NCBI RefSeq assembly: GCF_015207655.1 | Contig: NZ_JADEWN010000028.1 | Location: forward strand, 1 to 61,672 | Direction of reading: 5' to 3' | Origin: Gloeocapsopsis crepidinum LEGE 06123 | Lineage (GTDB): Bacteria; Cyanobacteriota; Cyanobacteriia; Cyanobacteriales; Chroococcidiopsidaceae | DNA length: 61,672 nucleotides | Part shown: piece after piece, positions 8,083 through 16,395 of the stretch | Position numbering within the stretch: the first letter of the stretch is position 1 | Layout of the letters: each line of letters starts with the position of its first letter | The notes under the pieces: model-generated | What the model was told of the DNA's origin: nothing | Database searches by the model: none | The model's input: only the letters and a program-made list of their open reading frames with translations | Made by a program: the position numbers and the translations under genes

Positions 8083-9192
8083 ATGGACGTTAAAGCAGCA
8101 GTTGCTTGGGACGCAGGACAACCATTGACAATTGAGACGGTGCAACTAGAAGGACCACAAACAGGAGAAGTCTTAGTCGAAATCAAGGCAACTGGAGTGT
8201 GCCACACTGATGCTTTTACCCTTTCTGGCACAGATCCCGAAGGTTTGTTTCCGGCAATTTTAGGGCATGAAGGTGCAGGTGTTGTTGTTGAAGTCGGTTC
8301 TGGAGTCAAAAGTCTCAAAGTAGGCGATCGCGTTATTCCGCTTTACACTCCAGAATGCCGTCAGTGTGAATATTGTCTCAGTCGCAAAACAAATCTTTGT
8401 CAAGCTATTCGCTCAACTCAAGGGCGTGGTGTGATGCCAGATGGCACAAGCCGCTTTTCGCTTGATGGCACGATGCTCTACCACTACATGGGAACCTCCA
8501 CTTTTGCTAATTATACAGTTTTGCCAGAAATTGCTGTCGCTAAGATTCGTGAAGATGCTCCCTTCGATAAAGTGTGTTACATCGGCTGCGGGGTCACAAC
8601 AGGTATCGGAGCAGTGATTTACACTGCCAAAGTTGAACCAGGGGCAAAAGTCATCGTTTTCGGATTAGGTGGTATTGGTTTAAATGTAATTCAAGGCGCT
8701 CGCATGGTAGGAGCCGAAATGATTGTTGGGGTGGATATTAATCCTAGCAAGCGAGCATTAGCTGAAAAATTTGGCATGACACACTTTGTCAATCCCAAAG
8801 AAGTCGAAGGCGATCTAGTGCCTTACTTAGTTGATTTAACAAAAGGCGGTGCTGATTATACCTTTGAATGTATCGGCAACGTTAATGTTATGCGTCAAGC
8901 ACTAGAATGCTGTCACAAAGGATGGGGTGTCAGTGTCATTATTGGTGTTGCTGCTGCTGGTCAAGAAATTTGCACCCGCCCTTTTCAACTCGTAACCGGA
9001 CGGGTTTGGAAAGGTTCTGCGTTTGGTGGTGCTAGAGGACGCACTGATGTACCCAGAATTGTCGATTGGTATATGGAAGGCAAAATCAATATTGATGATT
9101 TGATTACTCACACTATGCCTTTAGAGCGCATTAATGAGGCTTTTGATTTGATGCACAAAGGTGAATCGATACGTAGTGTTGTCACGTTTTAG
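8083..9192 (+). CDS. adhC: S-(hydroxymethyl)glutathione dehydrogenase / class III alcohol dehydrogenase
   Basis: This zinc- and NAD-dependent enzyme oxidises the formaldehyde-glutathione adduct to S-formylglutathione; class III enzymes also reduce S-nitrosoglutathione. All 369 residues match the family length. Catalytic zinc ligands sit in [13 protein letters not shown] and GHEGAG, and structural zinc cysteines in [15 protein letters not shown]. The Rossmann motif is [15 protein letters not shown]-like and [11 protein letters not shown] segments are characteristic of class III. The partner hydrolase fghA lies 3.5 kb downstream on the same strand, after an insert. Confidence 0.95.
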   Translation: MDVKAAVAWDAGQPLTIETVQLEGPQTGEVLVEIKATGVCHTDAFTLSGTDPEGLFPAILGHEGAGVVVEVGSGVKSLKVGDRVIPLYTPECRQCEYCLSRKTNLCQAIRSTQGRGVMPDGTSRFSLDGTMLYHYMGTSTFANYTVLPEIAVAKIREDAPFDKVCYIGCGVTTGIGAVIYTAKVEPGAKVIVFGLGGIGLNVIQGARMVGAEMIVGVDINPSKRALAEKFGMTHFVNPKEVEGDLVPYLVDLTKGGADYTFECIGNVNVMRQALECCHKGWGVSVIIGVAAAGQEICTRPFQLVTGRVWKGSAFGGARGRTDVPRIVDWYMEGKINIDDLITHTMPLERINEAFDLMHKGESIRSVVTF

Positions 9193-9404
9193 CTATGAAG
9201 TTAGCAGCAACGTATCTGAGCAAATTTGCGATCGCACTGAATAAAAATTGAACGGCTTAACAAAGCTTAGAGAAAGACAAGCTTATGTAGATCAATAACA
9301 AGCCACATCAGTGTAGAATCAACTGAGGTACAGGTAAAATAGTGAATCAGATTTAGTACTTGATATGATTGGTAGCAACGCACAAGAACGCTTGTAGCAG
9401 GCAA

Positions 9405-10283
9405 TTAAGTAAAAGGATTATCCGCAATCGATACGAAGTTGCCGTAGTCCTCCCATGCATGTATGAAGTCGTATGCATCAACAACTGATGTCATCCCACC
9501 TGAATGTCCACTGTCATTAAGGATGATGTTAACTGAGCCGTCGTGTTCGAGGTCAATTCCCGTCACCCAAACAGCATGTCCTGCATTAGATTGCTCTATA
9601 GGGTTGCCATACCAGTCATATTGAGGGTTCCAAATTTCATTGCCATCTAGCCCGACAATTGGCTTGTCTCCCCTTACTAAAGCATCTGCCAAGGTATCAA
9701 GAGATGCATCATACGGTTGATAGGTGTCGATACCCAAGGTATTAAGCACTTTGCCAACATGTACTAGCGAGGTACCAGTATTAGGATCAAACCATCCCTG
9801 CTGGTAAGCATAGTTGCTTGCGTCATCTTCAGAAATGCGGTAGCCCGTTAATGACTCATAGACGCAGATTTGAGCAACAACTGCACACGAATTAGCGCCC
9901 TGCTGTTGTCGCCAGTAGTCGGCATCGCTGAATGGATCGCCGTATTCAATGGGATCGTCATACAATCCGCCTAAACTCACCCTCGTGTTCGTTGCTACAT
10001 CACCTAAACTGGGTTGATTAAAGTCAAATACAGCTAGATCCTCGATAGGAGCATCTATGACTTCCAGTACATCTAGTTGAGTATCAGTTACCGTTTCTGA
10101 AACAAGAACCTCAGAGGGCGAAAGTGACTCCTTAAGTGAGGATAATAGCTGTGGTGATGTAGTTAGGACATCAGTGGATAGCTGCAAATTACTAACGATA
10201 TCATCGCTGAGATCGTCAACTAGGTTATTGGGCAGAGAGTTCAGAGCTAAAGCGTCAAATGCAGTCAGTTGATCGGTAAACAT
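9405..10283 (-). CDS. papain-like cysteine peptidase-fold protein with acidic leader
   Basis: This 292-residue protein is of unknown role. Residues 1-125 form an acidic, Ser/Thr/Asp/Leu-rich leader without a signal peptide or recognisable domain. Residues about 122-285 look like a C39/papain-like fold: Gln127 and Cys133 (QQQGANSC) are six residues apart, like the oxyanion Gln and nucleophile of papain. His236 (AGHAVWVTGID) and Asn256/Asp257 (LNDSG) complete a plausible triad. PIVGLDGNE precedes the His block. The absence of a Sec signal and the acidic composition suggest export by another route or a proprotein; both are guesses. A double-glycine-type C39 exporter was not found nearby. Confidence 0.6.
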   Translation of the reverse strand: MFTDQLTAFDALALNSLPNNLVDDLSDDIVSNLQLSTDVLTTSPQLLSSLKESLSPSEVLVSETVTDTQLDVLEVIDAPIEDLAVFDFNQPSLGDVATNTRVSLGGLYDDPIEYGDPFSDADYWRQQQGANSCAVVAQICVYESLTGYRISEDDASNYAYQQGWFDPNTGTSLVHVGKVLNTLGIDTYQPYDASLDTLADALVRGDKPIVGLDGNEIWNPQYDWYGNPIEQSNAGHAVWVTGIDLEHDGSVNIILNDSGHSGGMTSVVDAYDFIHAWEDYGNFVSIADNPFT

Positions 10284-10783
10284 TTTGGTACGCTCCTTAT
10301 TTTGCTTTCAGAAGTAACCCTGAATTGAATTTGGGTTGTTTTTCTAAATGCATCGTAGGAGAGTCAAATTGTGGAATCAAAGACCTTCTGTGTAATAATG
10401 AATGCTAGTTTAGGTATTCTATATTGCGGCTCTAAGTCAATGTAATTGCAGTTTTCTCCAGAAGTACCTGTTGCGATTGAAACTATTTTCTTACTAGGTA
10501 GGGATCGCCCATCAAGAATTAAATCTGGAAAAATCAAAGCTTTAGCCGCTTCTGTTGATAGATTATACTGGCAGTTGAGATATTACATCATGCTTCTAGC
10601 ATTGCTCAATCGGGTTTGACAAGTCATTCTGAGTGTAATGAAGAATCTCAACAAATGCTTCGTTCCGTGTTGCTGCACTCAGCTAACAAAGCAAAAATCA
10701 TTTCACAATCAGCAACGCCAAACAGTGATATGAGGAGGAATATTTATTATTCCTGCAAACTGCCATAAATATTTTTTTTGACC
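10284..10783. other. 500-base region without a gene
   Basis: No convincing ORF is seen on either strand. The left part is the upstream region of the papain-like gene, which has a good ribosome site (AAGGAGCG before its ATG). The rest may be decayed sequence, since AT-rich tracts and short open stretches without codon bias alternate. An AGGAGG at 10732-10737 is followed by no usable frame. Confidence 0.4.
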
Positions 10784-11116
10784 TTAACAAGCTAACAAAT
10801 GACGCTGGATGCTTAGAACTACCCCTTTGGTACTATTCTTTACTGCCTGGTTAGAGTAGCGTATGACTTGATAGCCAAGTTGATTAAGGCGAGCATCTCG
10901 CTGTTGATCGTCGGCTTTCTGCTCAGCTTTTTTGTACAAATTGCCACTGTACTTATTACTATCAACTTCAACGATCAACTTATGACCAGGAAAAGCAAAG
11001 TTAAAATAGTAACCATCAAGACAATGGTTCTGTATATGTTCTATGCCAGCGGACGTTAGTGCATCACTAAGAATGTGCTGAATATTGGTCGAGTAAGTGT
11101 CACTCAATGCTGGCAT
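10784..11116 (-). CDS. DUF559 / Vsr-like endonuclease-fold protein
   Basis: This 110-residue protein resembles the DUF559 branch of the PD-(D/E)XK nuclease fold. HKLIVEVDSNKY corresponds to the family's LVIEIDG block with the acidic active-site residues. QQRDARLNQLGYQVIRYSNQAV matches the DAERD...LGYRVLRFWN block. The His that normally follows the IEIDG motif (GGQHY) is absent, so activity is uncertain. The N-terminus is shorter than in typical members, possibly because this is a minimal or partly decayed copy. No methylase or mismatch-repair partner is adjacent. The product was inferred from motif order only. Confidence 0.6.
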   Translation of the reverse strand: MPALSDTYSTNIQHILSDALTSAGIEHIQNHCLDGYYFNFAFPGHKLIVEVDSNKYSGNLYKKAEQKADDQQRDARLNQLGYQVIRYSNQAVKNSTKGVVLSIQRHLLAC

Positions 11117-11488
11117 CCTTTTAATTAATTGTTTACTATTTTACATCAAAGACACTTATGGTAAACTAGGTTTTAGAGGCTGCTTAGATTTCTAAAACTG
11201 AAATCTGGTATTAGTGTCTCTTATCAAGCTAAAACTAGCATCAACTAGAGCTTATTGGCAACCACGCCAGCAATTTAGTATCTGTCACTCTGCAAAGATG
11301 CTTGAATACATAGCCTGAGAAAAGCAAACTTTAATTAAATCTGTTATTTGCTCATCTTGAGTAACACAACCCCGTGACTTGTGTTAAAGTGTCAATTACA
11401 GATTACATTCGGTTGTGCAGTTTTTTGTTTTCATACTACAGAACTCTCTCCGAATCTAACTTCTACACCTACGATTCTGGAGACTTTT
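11117..11488. other. upstream region and long leader of rbp
   Basis: This 372-base stretch lies between the DUF559 gene (divergent) and the RNA-binding protein gene. Cyanobacterial cold-induced rbp genes are known for long 5' leaders, and this space fits that. The only structured element I see is the inverted repeat at 11362-11386. No ORF with coding character is present. Confidence 0.45.
11362..11386. promoter_or_regulatory. hyphenated palindrome TAACACAA-N9-TTGTGTTA upstream of rbp
   Basis: A perfect 8-base inverted repeat (11362-11369 and 11379-11386) with a 9-base spacer lies about 100 bases before the rbp start codon. Its 17-base centre-to-centre spacing suits a dimeric DNA-binding protein. 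It could equally be a hairpin in the leader, depending on where transcription starts, which I cannot place. Confidence 0.4.
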
Positions 11489-11794
11489 ATGTCAATTTAC
11501 GTCGGTAATTTATCCTATGAGGTAGAGCAAGATGACCTCAAACAAGTTTTCCTAGAGTATGGAGACGTCAAAAGCGTACAACTACCTACAGACCGAGAAA
11601 CAGGGCGAGTACGAGGATTCGCTTTTGTAGAAATGGGAACAGAAGCCGAAGAAACTGCGGCGATTGAAGCCCTTGATGGTGCTGAGTGGATGGGACGTAA
11701 CTTAAAAGTAAATAAAGCTAAGCCAAGAGAAGATAGATCTTCTGGTGGTGGAAGACGAGGAAACGGTGGTGGCGGATACTCTCGCCGCTATTAA
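11489..11794 (+). CDS. RNA-binding protein with one RRM and glycine-rich tail
   Basis: This is a cyanobacterial Rbp-type protein, 101 residues. The RRM covers residues 2-80, with RNP2 IYVGNL (3-8) and RNP1 RGFAFVEM (42-49), followed by a short Gly/Arg/Ser tail ([18 protein letters not shown]). I start it at ATG 11489, after GGAG, and not at the longer upstream frame. Family members of this type are cold-induced and bind mRNA. The hairpin and U-run 37 bases after the stop, then rpsU, reproduce the rbp-rpsU arrangement described in Anabaena. Confidence 0.92.
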   Translation: MSIYVGNLSYEVEQDDLKQVFLEYGDVKSVQLPTDRETGRVRGFAFVEMGTEAEETAAIEALDGAEWMGRNLKVNKAKPREDRSSGGGRRGNGGGGYSRRY

Positions 11795-11830
11795 GCTTTG
11801 CGACAAAGAACTTAACTCTAAAGTCTTAGG

Positions 11831-11857
11831 GGCAGACAAAGAGTCTGCCTTTTTTAA
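11831..11857 (+). terminator. terminator or attenuator between rbp and rpsU
   Basis: GGCAGAC (11831-11837) pairs with GTCTGCC (11843-11849) around AAAGA and is followed at once by six or more Ts. This is a textbook intrinsic terminator. Because rpsU starts 50 bases later on the same strand, it could act as partial terminator, letting some transcripts continue into rpsU. Confidence 0.8.
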
Positions 11858-11906
11858 TTTTTGTTATTCAACAGTCACTTCACTGTCAATTAAATTCGGA
11901 GAGAGA

Positions 11907-12098
11907 ATGACCCAAATAATTCTGGGCGAAAATGAAGGAATTGAGTCAGCCTTGCGCCGCTTTAAACGACAAGTCTCCAAAGCTGGGATTTTTCCAGATA
12001 TGCGGAAACACCGCCACTTTGAAACACCGATTGAAAAACGCAAGCGCAAAGAACTTGCCAAGCACAAACAGCGCAAGCGGGGAGGACGTCGCTATTAA
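11907..12098 (+). CDS. rpsU: 30S ribosomal protein S21
   Basis: This is ribosomal protein S21, 63 residues from ATG 11907 after GGAGAGAG. The opening [20 protein letters not shown] and the basic [18 protein letters not shown] end are diagnostic. S21 helps initiation on the small subunit. It lies behind the rbp gene and its hairpin; the longer open frame starting at 11745 lies within rbp and is not used. Confidence 0.95.
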   Translation: MTQIILGENEGIESALRRFKRQVSKAGIFPDMRKHRHFETPIEKRKRKELAKHKQRKRGGRRY

Positions 12099-12209
12099 AA
12101 TTACTAAAAAGAAGGAATTTTAATAGAGCGAGATTTTTCTAGATAAAGAGGAAGGCGATCGCTTCTCAGTCTAAAATCAGAACGGCTGCGATATAAAGAC
12201 TATTCGACT

Positions 12210-12587
12210 TCCTTGGCTTACGATAACATCTGCCGCTACCTAACAACTGAATATGCCTCAACTGCAAGCTGGTTATTAAATATTAATACACCTAGTGTTT
12301 CACTTCTGCCGACGGAATTAAAACTCGATCCTATCCGTTCGGACGCTTTGTATTTTTTACCAGATTACCAACAAATTCTCTAAATAGAGGAGCAGCGTAA
12401 CATTTCAGCTTGTGTTGAGGTATTGGCAAGCTTGAAATTTGATCGGAACTTGATTCAACAGTATTTGAGAGACGATCTTATGCGAGAGTCCCCAATATAT
12501 CAGGAAATTCTTCAAGAAGGAGTGCAACAAGGCTTACAGCAGGGGAAATTTGACACTGTTATGCGCCCACTCGTCGGATTGGTATAG
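12210..12587 (+). pseudogene. remnant of Rpn/PD-(D/E)XK nuclease family protein (DUF4351-type)
   Basis: Two pieces of the cyanobacterial Rpn-like family remain in one frame. The first (12210-12380) reads YDNICRYLTTEYASTASWLL and TELKLDPIRSDALYFL, the family's N-terminus. It ends in TAA at 12381. The second (from about 12387) reads EEQRNISACVEVLASLKFD and MRESPIYQEILQEGVQQG, the family's C-terminal part, and stops at 12585. The middle, including the catalytic core usually found between these pieces, has been deleted, and the usual tail is replaced by RPLVGLV. No start codon is left. These proteins promote recA-independent recombination and spread mobile-style. Confidence 0.75.
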
Positions 12588-12660
12588 TCAAACCTAAGTT
12601 ACGAGTAGAATCTCTGCTGTAATGGGTTAAGTAGTTAGTTGCATCGTACCAATTTTATTT

Positions 12661-13506
12661 ATGCCTGCATTGCTCAAATTAACTGAATATCGCTGTTTTG
12701 ATGGAACTGTTGGTTTTTATAGCCATCAGTCAGAAACATGTCACATTGAAATGCGTTTTGCTGTGTACCAACCGCCGCAAGTAAAATCACAGCGAGTTCC
12801 GGTATTGTACTTTCTTTCAGGTTTAACTTGTAGCGAAGAAAACTTTATCACAAAAGCAGGGGCACAGCGCTATGCAGCTGAGTATGGATTAATGTTAGTT
12901 GTGCCAGATACTAGCCCAAGGAATACAGGAATTGCAGGAGAAGATGAGGACTGGGACTTGGGTACAGGTGCAGGTTTTTATGTGGATGCAACAGAAGTAC
13001 CGTGGCGATCGCATTACCAAATGTACAGTTACGTAGTGCGCGAGTTACCTGCAATCATTGCCGAGAACTTCTCAGTACAATCAGAAAAGCAAGGAATTTT
13101 TGGTCATTCAATGGGCGGACATGGGGCGCTAGTATGTGCGTTACGTAACCCGAATCAATACAAATCTGTTTCTGCGTTTGCGCCAATTGTTGCACCGATG
13201 TGCTGTCCGTGGGGTGAGAAAGCTTTTTCGCATTATTTGGGTACAGATCGAGAAAGCTGGCGGACTTATGATGCCAGTGAATTAGTACTGAATGCAAACT
13301 ATCAACATCCGATACTGATCGATCAAGGAACTGCTGATAAATTTTTAGTCGAGCAACTCAAACCGGAGTTATTTGAGCAAGCGTGTACCAAGGCTAATCA
13401 ACCGCTAAACTTACGGATGCAAGCTGGTTACGACCATAGTTACTACTTTATTGCTACTTTTATAGAAGACCATATCCGTCATCACGCTGCTGCACTGTTA
13501 GATTAA
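12661..13506 (+). CDS. fghA: S-formylglutathione hydrolase
   Basis: This serine hydrolase splits S-formylglutathione into formate and glutathione, the second step after AdhC. The 281-residue length is standard. Ser150 lies in IFGHSMGGHGAL; the Asp is in IDQGTADKFL and the His in GYDHSYYFIATF. LSGLTCSEENF near residue 53 is typical of the family. It starts at ATG 12661 directly after the Rpn remnant. With adhC it completes glutathione-dependent formaldehyde removal, but the two are no longer neighbours. Confidence 0.95.
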   Translation: MPALLKLTEYRCFDGTVGFYSHQSETCHIEMRFAVYQPPQVKSQRVPVLYFLSGLTCSEENFITKAGAQRYAAEYGLMLVVPDTSPRNTGIAGEDEDWDLGTGAGFYVDATEVPWRSHYQMYSYVVRELPAIIAENFSVQSEKQGIFGHSMGGHGALVCALRNPNQYKSVSAFAPIVAPMCCPWGEKAFSHYLGTDRESWRTYDASELVLNANYQHPILIDQGTADKFLVEQLKPELFEQACTKANQPLNLRMQAGYDHSYYFIATFIEDHIRHHAAALLD

Positions 13507-13535
13507 TTCTTCCTACGTTAGTGGAAGTGAGTGTT

Positions 13536-14597
13536 ATGTCACAGCCTACCATGTCCTCTACAGAAGATAAAATTAAGAAGGCGATTGCCACAAAGCGGGG
13601 TAAACTACCATCAAAGTGGATCGTTTGGTTAGGAAAATTCGTTTGGACAAGTCTTTGGCAGATCATGATGTCAAAGCTAGCACCACGCAATCAATCAGGT
13701 GCATACATTCGTCCTAGCAGTGAGTTTCGCAACGTTGTCAGTACTGCAGAAGGAAATTCTTATCAACCTTTCTCAGGGCGCTATCAACTCTATGTTGGGC
13801 TAAGTTGTCCTTGGGCACATCGAACGCTTGTTGTACGGGCGTTGAAAGGACTTGAAGAGGCAATATCAGTATCTACTGTGTCTCCTTCGCCACTTGAAGG
13901 TGGTTGGATTCTAGACCAAGAAGAAAATGGCTGTCGAACACTTGCACAAGTATATCAGCTAGCAAAACCTGGATACAGTGGGCGTTCTACTGTACCTGTG
14001 TTGTGGGATAAACAGACAAATACCATAGTTAATAATGAGAGTTCTGAGATTATCGTGATGCTGAACTCAGAATTTAATCAGTTTGCGAAGCACTCTACCC
14101 TCGATCTTTACCCTGAAAAACTCCGTGAGAAAATCGATTGGTGGAACGAGAAGATTTATCACACGGTCAATAACGGTGTCTATCGTTGTGGTTTTGCACA
14201 GACGCAGGAAGCGTACGAACAAGCTTGTAATGAGTTATTTGTCACCCTAGATGAAATTGATACCGCATTAAGCTCAAGTCGATATCTTTGTGGTAGCAAC
14301 TTAACACTTGCAGATATACGCCTATTTACAACCTTGTTTCGCTTTGATGTCGTTTACTACGGTTTATTTAAGTGTAACCGTCGCCAAATTCAAGATTATC
14401 AAAATTTAGGAGCTTACTTGCGCGACTTGTATCAGCTACCAGGTGTTGCTGAAACTTGCAATTTAGATGCAGTTAAACACGACTACTATGGTAATTTATT
14501 TCCCCTTAATCCAGGTGGGATTATTCCCTGCGGTCCTGATATCAATCTTCTAGAACCACATAAGCGCGAACAAGTTGGTCAAGGAGTGATGATTTAG
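13536..14597 (+). CDS. glutathionyl-hydroquinone reductase (Xi-class glutathione transferase)
   Basis: This 353-residue protein is of the YqjG/GS-HQR type, which removes glutathione from glutathionyl-hydroquinones. The thioredoxin-fold N-terminal domain carries the catalytic Cys in LSCPWAHR. ENGCRTLAQVYQLAKPGYSGRSTVPVLWD-like and IVNNESSEIIVMLN segments follow; the latter binds glutathione. The all-helical C-terminal domain contains LCGSNLTLADIRLFTTLFRFD. ATG 13536 (MSQPTMS) is preferred; GTG 13521 is in frame. It lies 29 bases after fghA on the same strand, so both may be read together as a glutathione-linked detoxification pair. Confidence 0.9.
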   Translation: MSQPTMSSTEDKIKKAIATKRGKLPSKWIVWLGKFVWTSLWQIMMSKLAPRNQSGAYIRPSSEFRNVVSTAEGNSYQPFSGRYQLYVGLSCPWAHRTLVVRALKGLEEAISVSTVSPSPLEGGWILDQEENGCRTLAQVYQLAKPGYSGRSTVPVLWDKQTNTIVNNESSEIIVMLNSEFNQFAKHSTLDLYPEKLREKIDWWNEKIYHTVNNGVYRCGFAQTQEAYEQACNELFVTLDEIDTALSSSRYLCGSNLTLADIRLFTTLFRFDVVYYGLFKCNRRQIQDYQNLGAYLRDLYQLPGVAETCNLDAVKHDYYGNLFPLNPGGIIPCGPDINLLEPHKREQVGQGVMI

Positions 14598-14774
14598 TCA
14601 AGGAGAAGCGATCGCCTTGTCTCATTAATGATAATTAATATTGTCTCGTTTACCAGCTAATCACTACTGACAATCAGATGAGTAAGTAGCCGATGATATA
14701 ACATTTTGCTTCCTGCTCGGCTTAGACTTTTATTTATCGCTTAAATTAATTGCAGTATAGCGTGATACCAAATA

Positions 14775-15923
14775 ATGACTTCAACCATTTCAATCAATGA
14801 TAAGCAGCGCCTGCAACTCACACCATTAGAAATGCCCAATCGCTTGCTGCTAGGACCAGGACCATCAAACGCGCATCCTGATGTATTACAAGCGATGAAT
14901 AGACCGCCAGTAGGACATCTCGATCCCACTTTTCTGAAACTTATGGATGAAATTCAGTCGCTACTGCGCTATGTGTGGCAAACAGAAAACTCAATGACAA
15001 TTGCAGTTAGTGGAACAGGAACTGCTGCAATGGAGGCGACAATTGCAAATTCAGTAGAACCTGGTGATGTCGTTTTAGTGGGTGTCAGTGGTTATTTCGG
15101 CAATCGTTTGGTAGATATGGCTGGGCGCTATGGTGCAGAAGTTCGCACTATAACCAAACCTTGGGGGCAAGTTTTCTCTCTAGAAGAATTGCAAATTGCC
15201 CTAGAAACCCATCGTCCAGCAATTCTAGCATTGGTTCATGCAGAAACGTCTACTGGTGCGAGGCAACCTTTAGAAGGAGTAGGCGAGTTGTGTCGAGAGT
15301 TTGACTGTTTATTGCTTGTAGATACAGTAACTAGCCTTGGTGGTGTTCCTATATTCTTAGACGCTTGGGGCGTTGACCTTGCCTATAGTTGTAGTCAGAA
15401 AGGTTTAGGATGTCCGCCAGGGGCGTCACCTTTTACAATGAGTGCTAGGGCAATGGAGAAGTTACAGCAGTGCCAATGTAAGGTAGCAAACTGGTATCTT
15501 GATATGACCTTGTTGGGTAAGTATTGGGGTCAAGAACGCGTTTATCATCATACAGCACCGATTAATTTGTACTATGCGCTGCGAGAGGCTTTGCGTTTAG
15601 TTGCAGAAGAAGGATTAGCAAACTGTTGGCAGCGTCATCAAAAAAATGTTGAGTACCTCTGGGAAGGATTAGAAGATCTGGGACTGAAACTACACGTTGA
15701 ACGCGAGTTTCGGCTACCAACTCTCACGACTGTGTGTATTCCTGAAGGTGTTGACGGTAAGGCAGTTGCTCGACAGTTACTCAATGACTACAATATCGAA
15801 ATTGGCGGCGGTTTGGGCGAATTAGCTGGTAAAGTCTGGCGCGTAGGACTGATGGGCTTTAATAGCCGCAAAGAGAGTGTCGATCCCCTTTTGGGTGCTT
15901 TACGGCAAGTTTTACCAAACTAA
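14775..15923 (+). CDS. alanine--glyoxylate aminotransferase family protein, paralogue 1
   Basis: This 382-residue class V PLP aminotransferase makes glycine from glyoxylate in family members, which would serve photorespiration here. The PLP Lys is K209 in SCSQKGLGCPPG. NRLLLGPGPSN, SGTGTAAMEA, HAETSTGA and LLLVDTVTSLGG are the signature blocks. The sequence is closer to eukaryotic peroxisomal AGXT (GLGCPPG, PTLTTVCIPEG) than is the second copy at 40009-41163. Donor amino acid (alanine or serine) cannot be decided. It is alone, with a hairpin after its stop. Confidence 0.88.
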   Translation: MTSTISINDKQRLQLTPLEMPNRLLLGPGPSNAHPDVLQAMNRPPVGHLDPTFLKLMDEIQSLLRYVWQTENSMTIAVSGTGTAAMEATIANSVEPGDVVLVGVSGYFGNRLVDMAGRYGAEVRTITKPWGQVFSLEELQIALETHRPAILALVHAETSTGARQPLEGVGELCREFDCLLLVDTVTSLGGVPIFLDAWGVDLAYSCSQKGLGCPPGASPFTMSARAMEKLQQCQCKVANWYLDMTLLGKYWGQERVYHHTAPINLYYALREALRLVAEEGLANCWQRHQKNVEYLWEGLEDLGLKLHVEREFRLPTLTTVCIPEGVDGKAVARQLLNDYNIEIGGGLGELAGKVWRVGLMGFNSRKESVDPLLGALRQVLPN

Positions 15924-15937
15924 GATTGGCAGGTTAA

Positions 15938-15967
15938 ATACAGGCGTAAAACAATCCTCGCCTGTAT
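15938..15967. terminator. hairpin between converging genes
   Basis: ATACAGGCG (15938-15946) pairs with CGCCTGTAT (15959-15967) across a 12-base loop. It lies 15 bases after the aminotransferase stop and 34 bases before the end of the leftward 41-residue ORF. The following T content is weak (CTCATTGTTTG), so it is a possible two-way terminator. Confidence 0.5.
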
Positions 15968-16000
15968 CTCATTGTTTGTCGGTCTCAAATTTCTACAAGG

Positions 16001-16126
16001 TTATTGGGAGAAAAAACCAACAAGCAAAAGGGGTACAAAAATTAATGCACACACAACAACAAGGAGAGTTCCCGCGTCAACATCAACTTCATTAATTTCA
16101 TCATCATTTCTCTTTGGTATCGGCAT
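16001..16126 (-). CDS. small single-helix membrane protein, 41 residues
   Basis: I do not recognise this ORF as a named subunit. ATG 16126 is preceded by AGGAGG at a spacing of 6 bases, one of the best ribosome sites in the window. The product opens MPIPKRNDDEINEVDVDAGT, an acidic cytoplasmic-looking segment, followed by one hydrophobic helix (about 19-38: TLLVVVCALIFVPLLLVGFF) and ends SQ. Size and layout resemble the small helices of photosynthetic or NDH complexes, but it lacks the HLIP chlorophyll motif and does not match PsbX, PsbJ, PsaI, PsaM, PetL or PetN as I remember them. Conservation in relatives would decide. Confidence 0.65.
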   Translation of the reverse strand: MPIPKRNDDEINEVDVDAGTLLVVVCALIFVPLLLVGFFSQ

Positions 16127-16348
16127 CACGCACCTCCTAAGAGTGAGTATATTAACTTAAGGTAAAGGATACTTGCTTGTTTCTTAAACCCTAAATAGGT
16201 AGAGAATTGTGAAGGTAAAGTGCGATCGCTATAGATCAGCTTAATGTAAAACTTTCAAGACTTTACCTGTGATGTCTCCTTATCTTGCCAATAATGAGCT
16301 TCTAGAAGTTAATAAAGAATAAGAATTGATGGTAGTTATCTCAGCGGA

Positions 16349-16370
16349 TAGGGTAGATCTGTCTACCCTA
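16349..16370. terminator. hairpin after dapL
   Basis: TAGGGTAGA (16349-16357) pairs perfectly with TCTACCCTA (16362-16370) around a TCTG tetraloop. It lies 26 bases past the dapL stop. There is no U-run on the dapL side, so it may stabilise the mRNA end instead of terminating. Confidence 0.5.
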
Positions 16371-16395
16371 ATCGTCATTTTAAAAGCGAGAAGTC

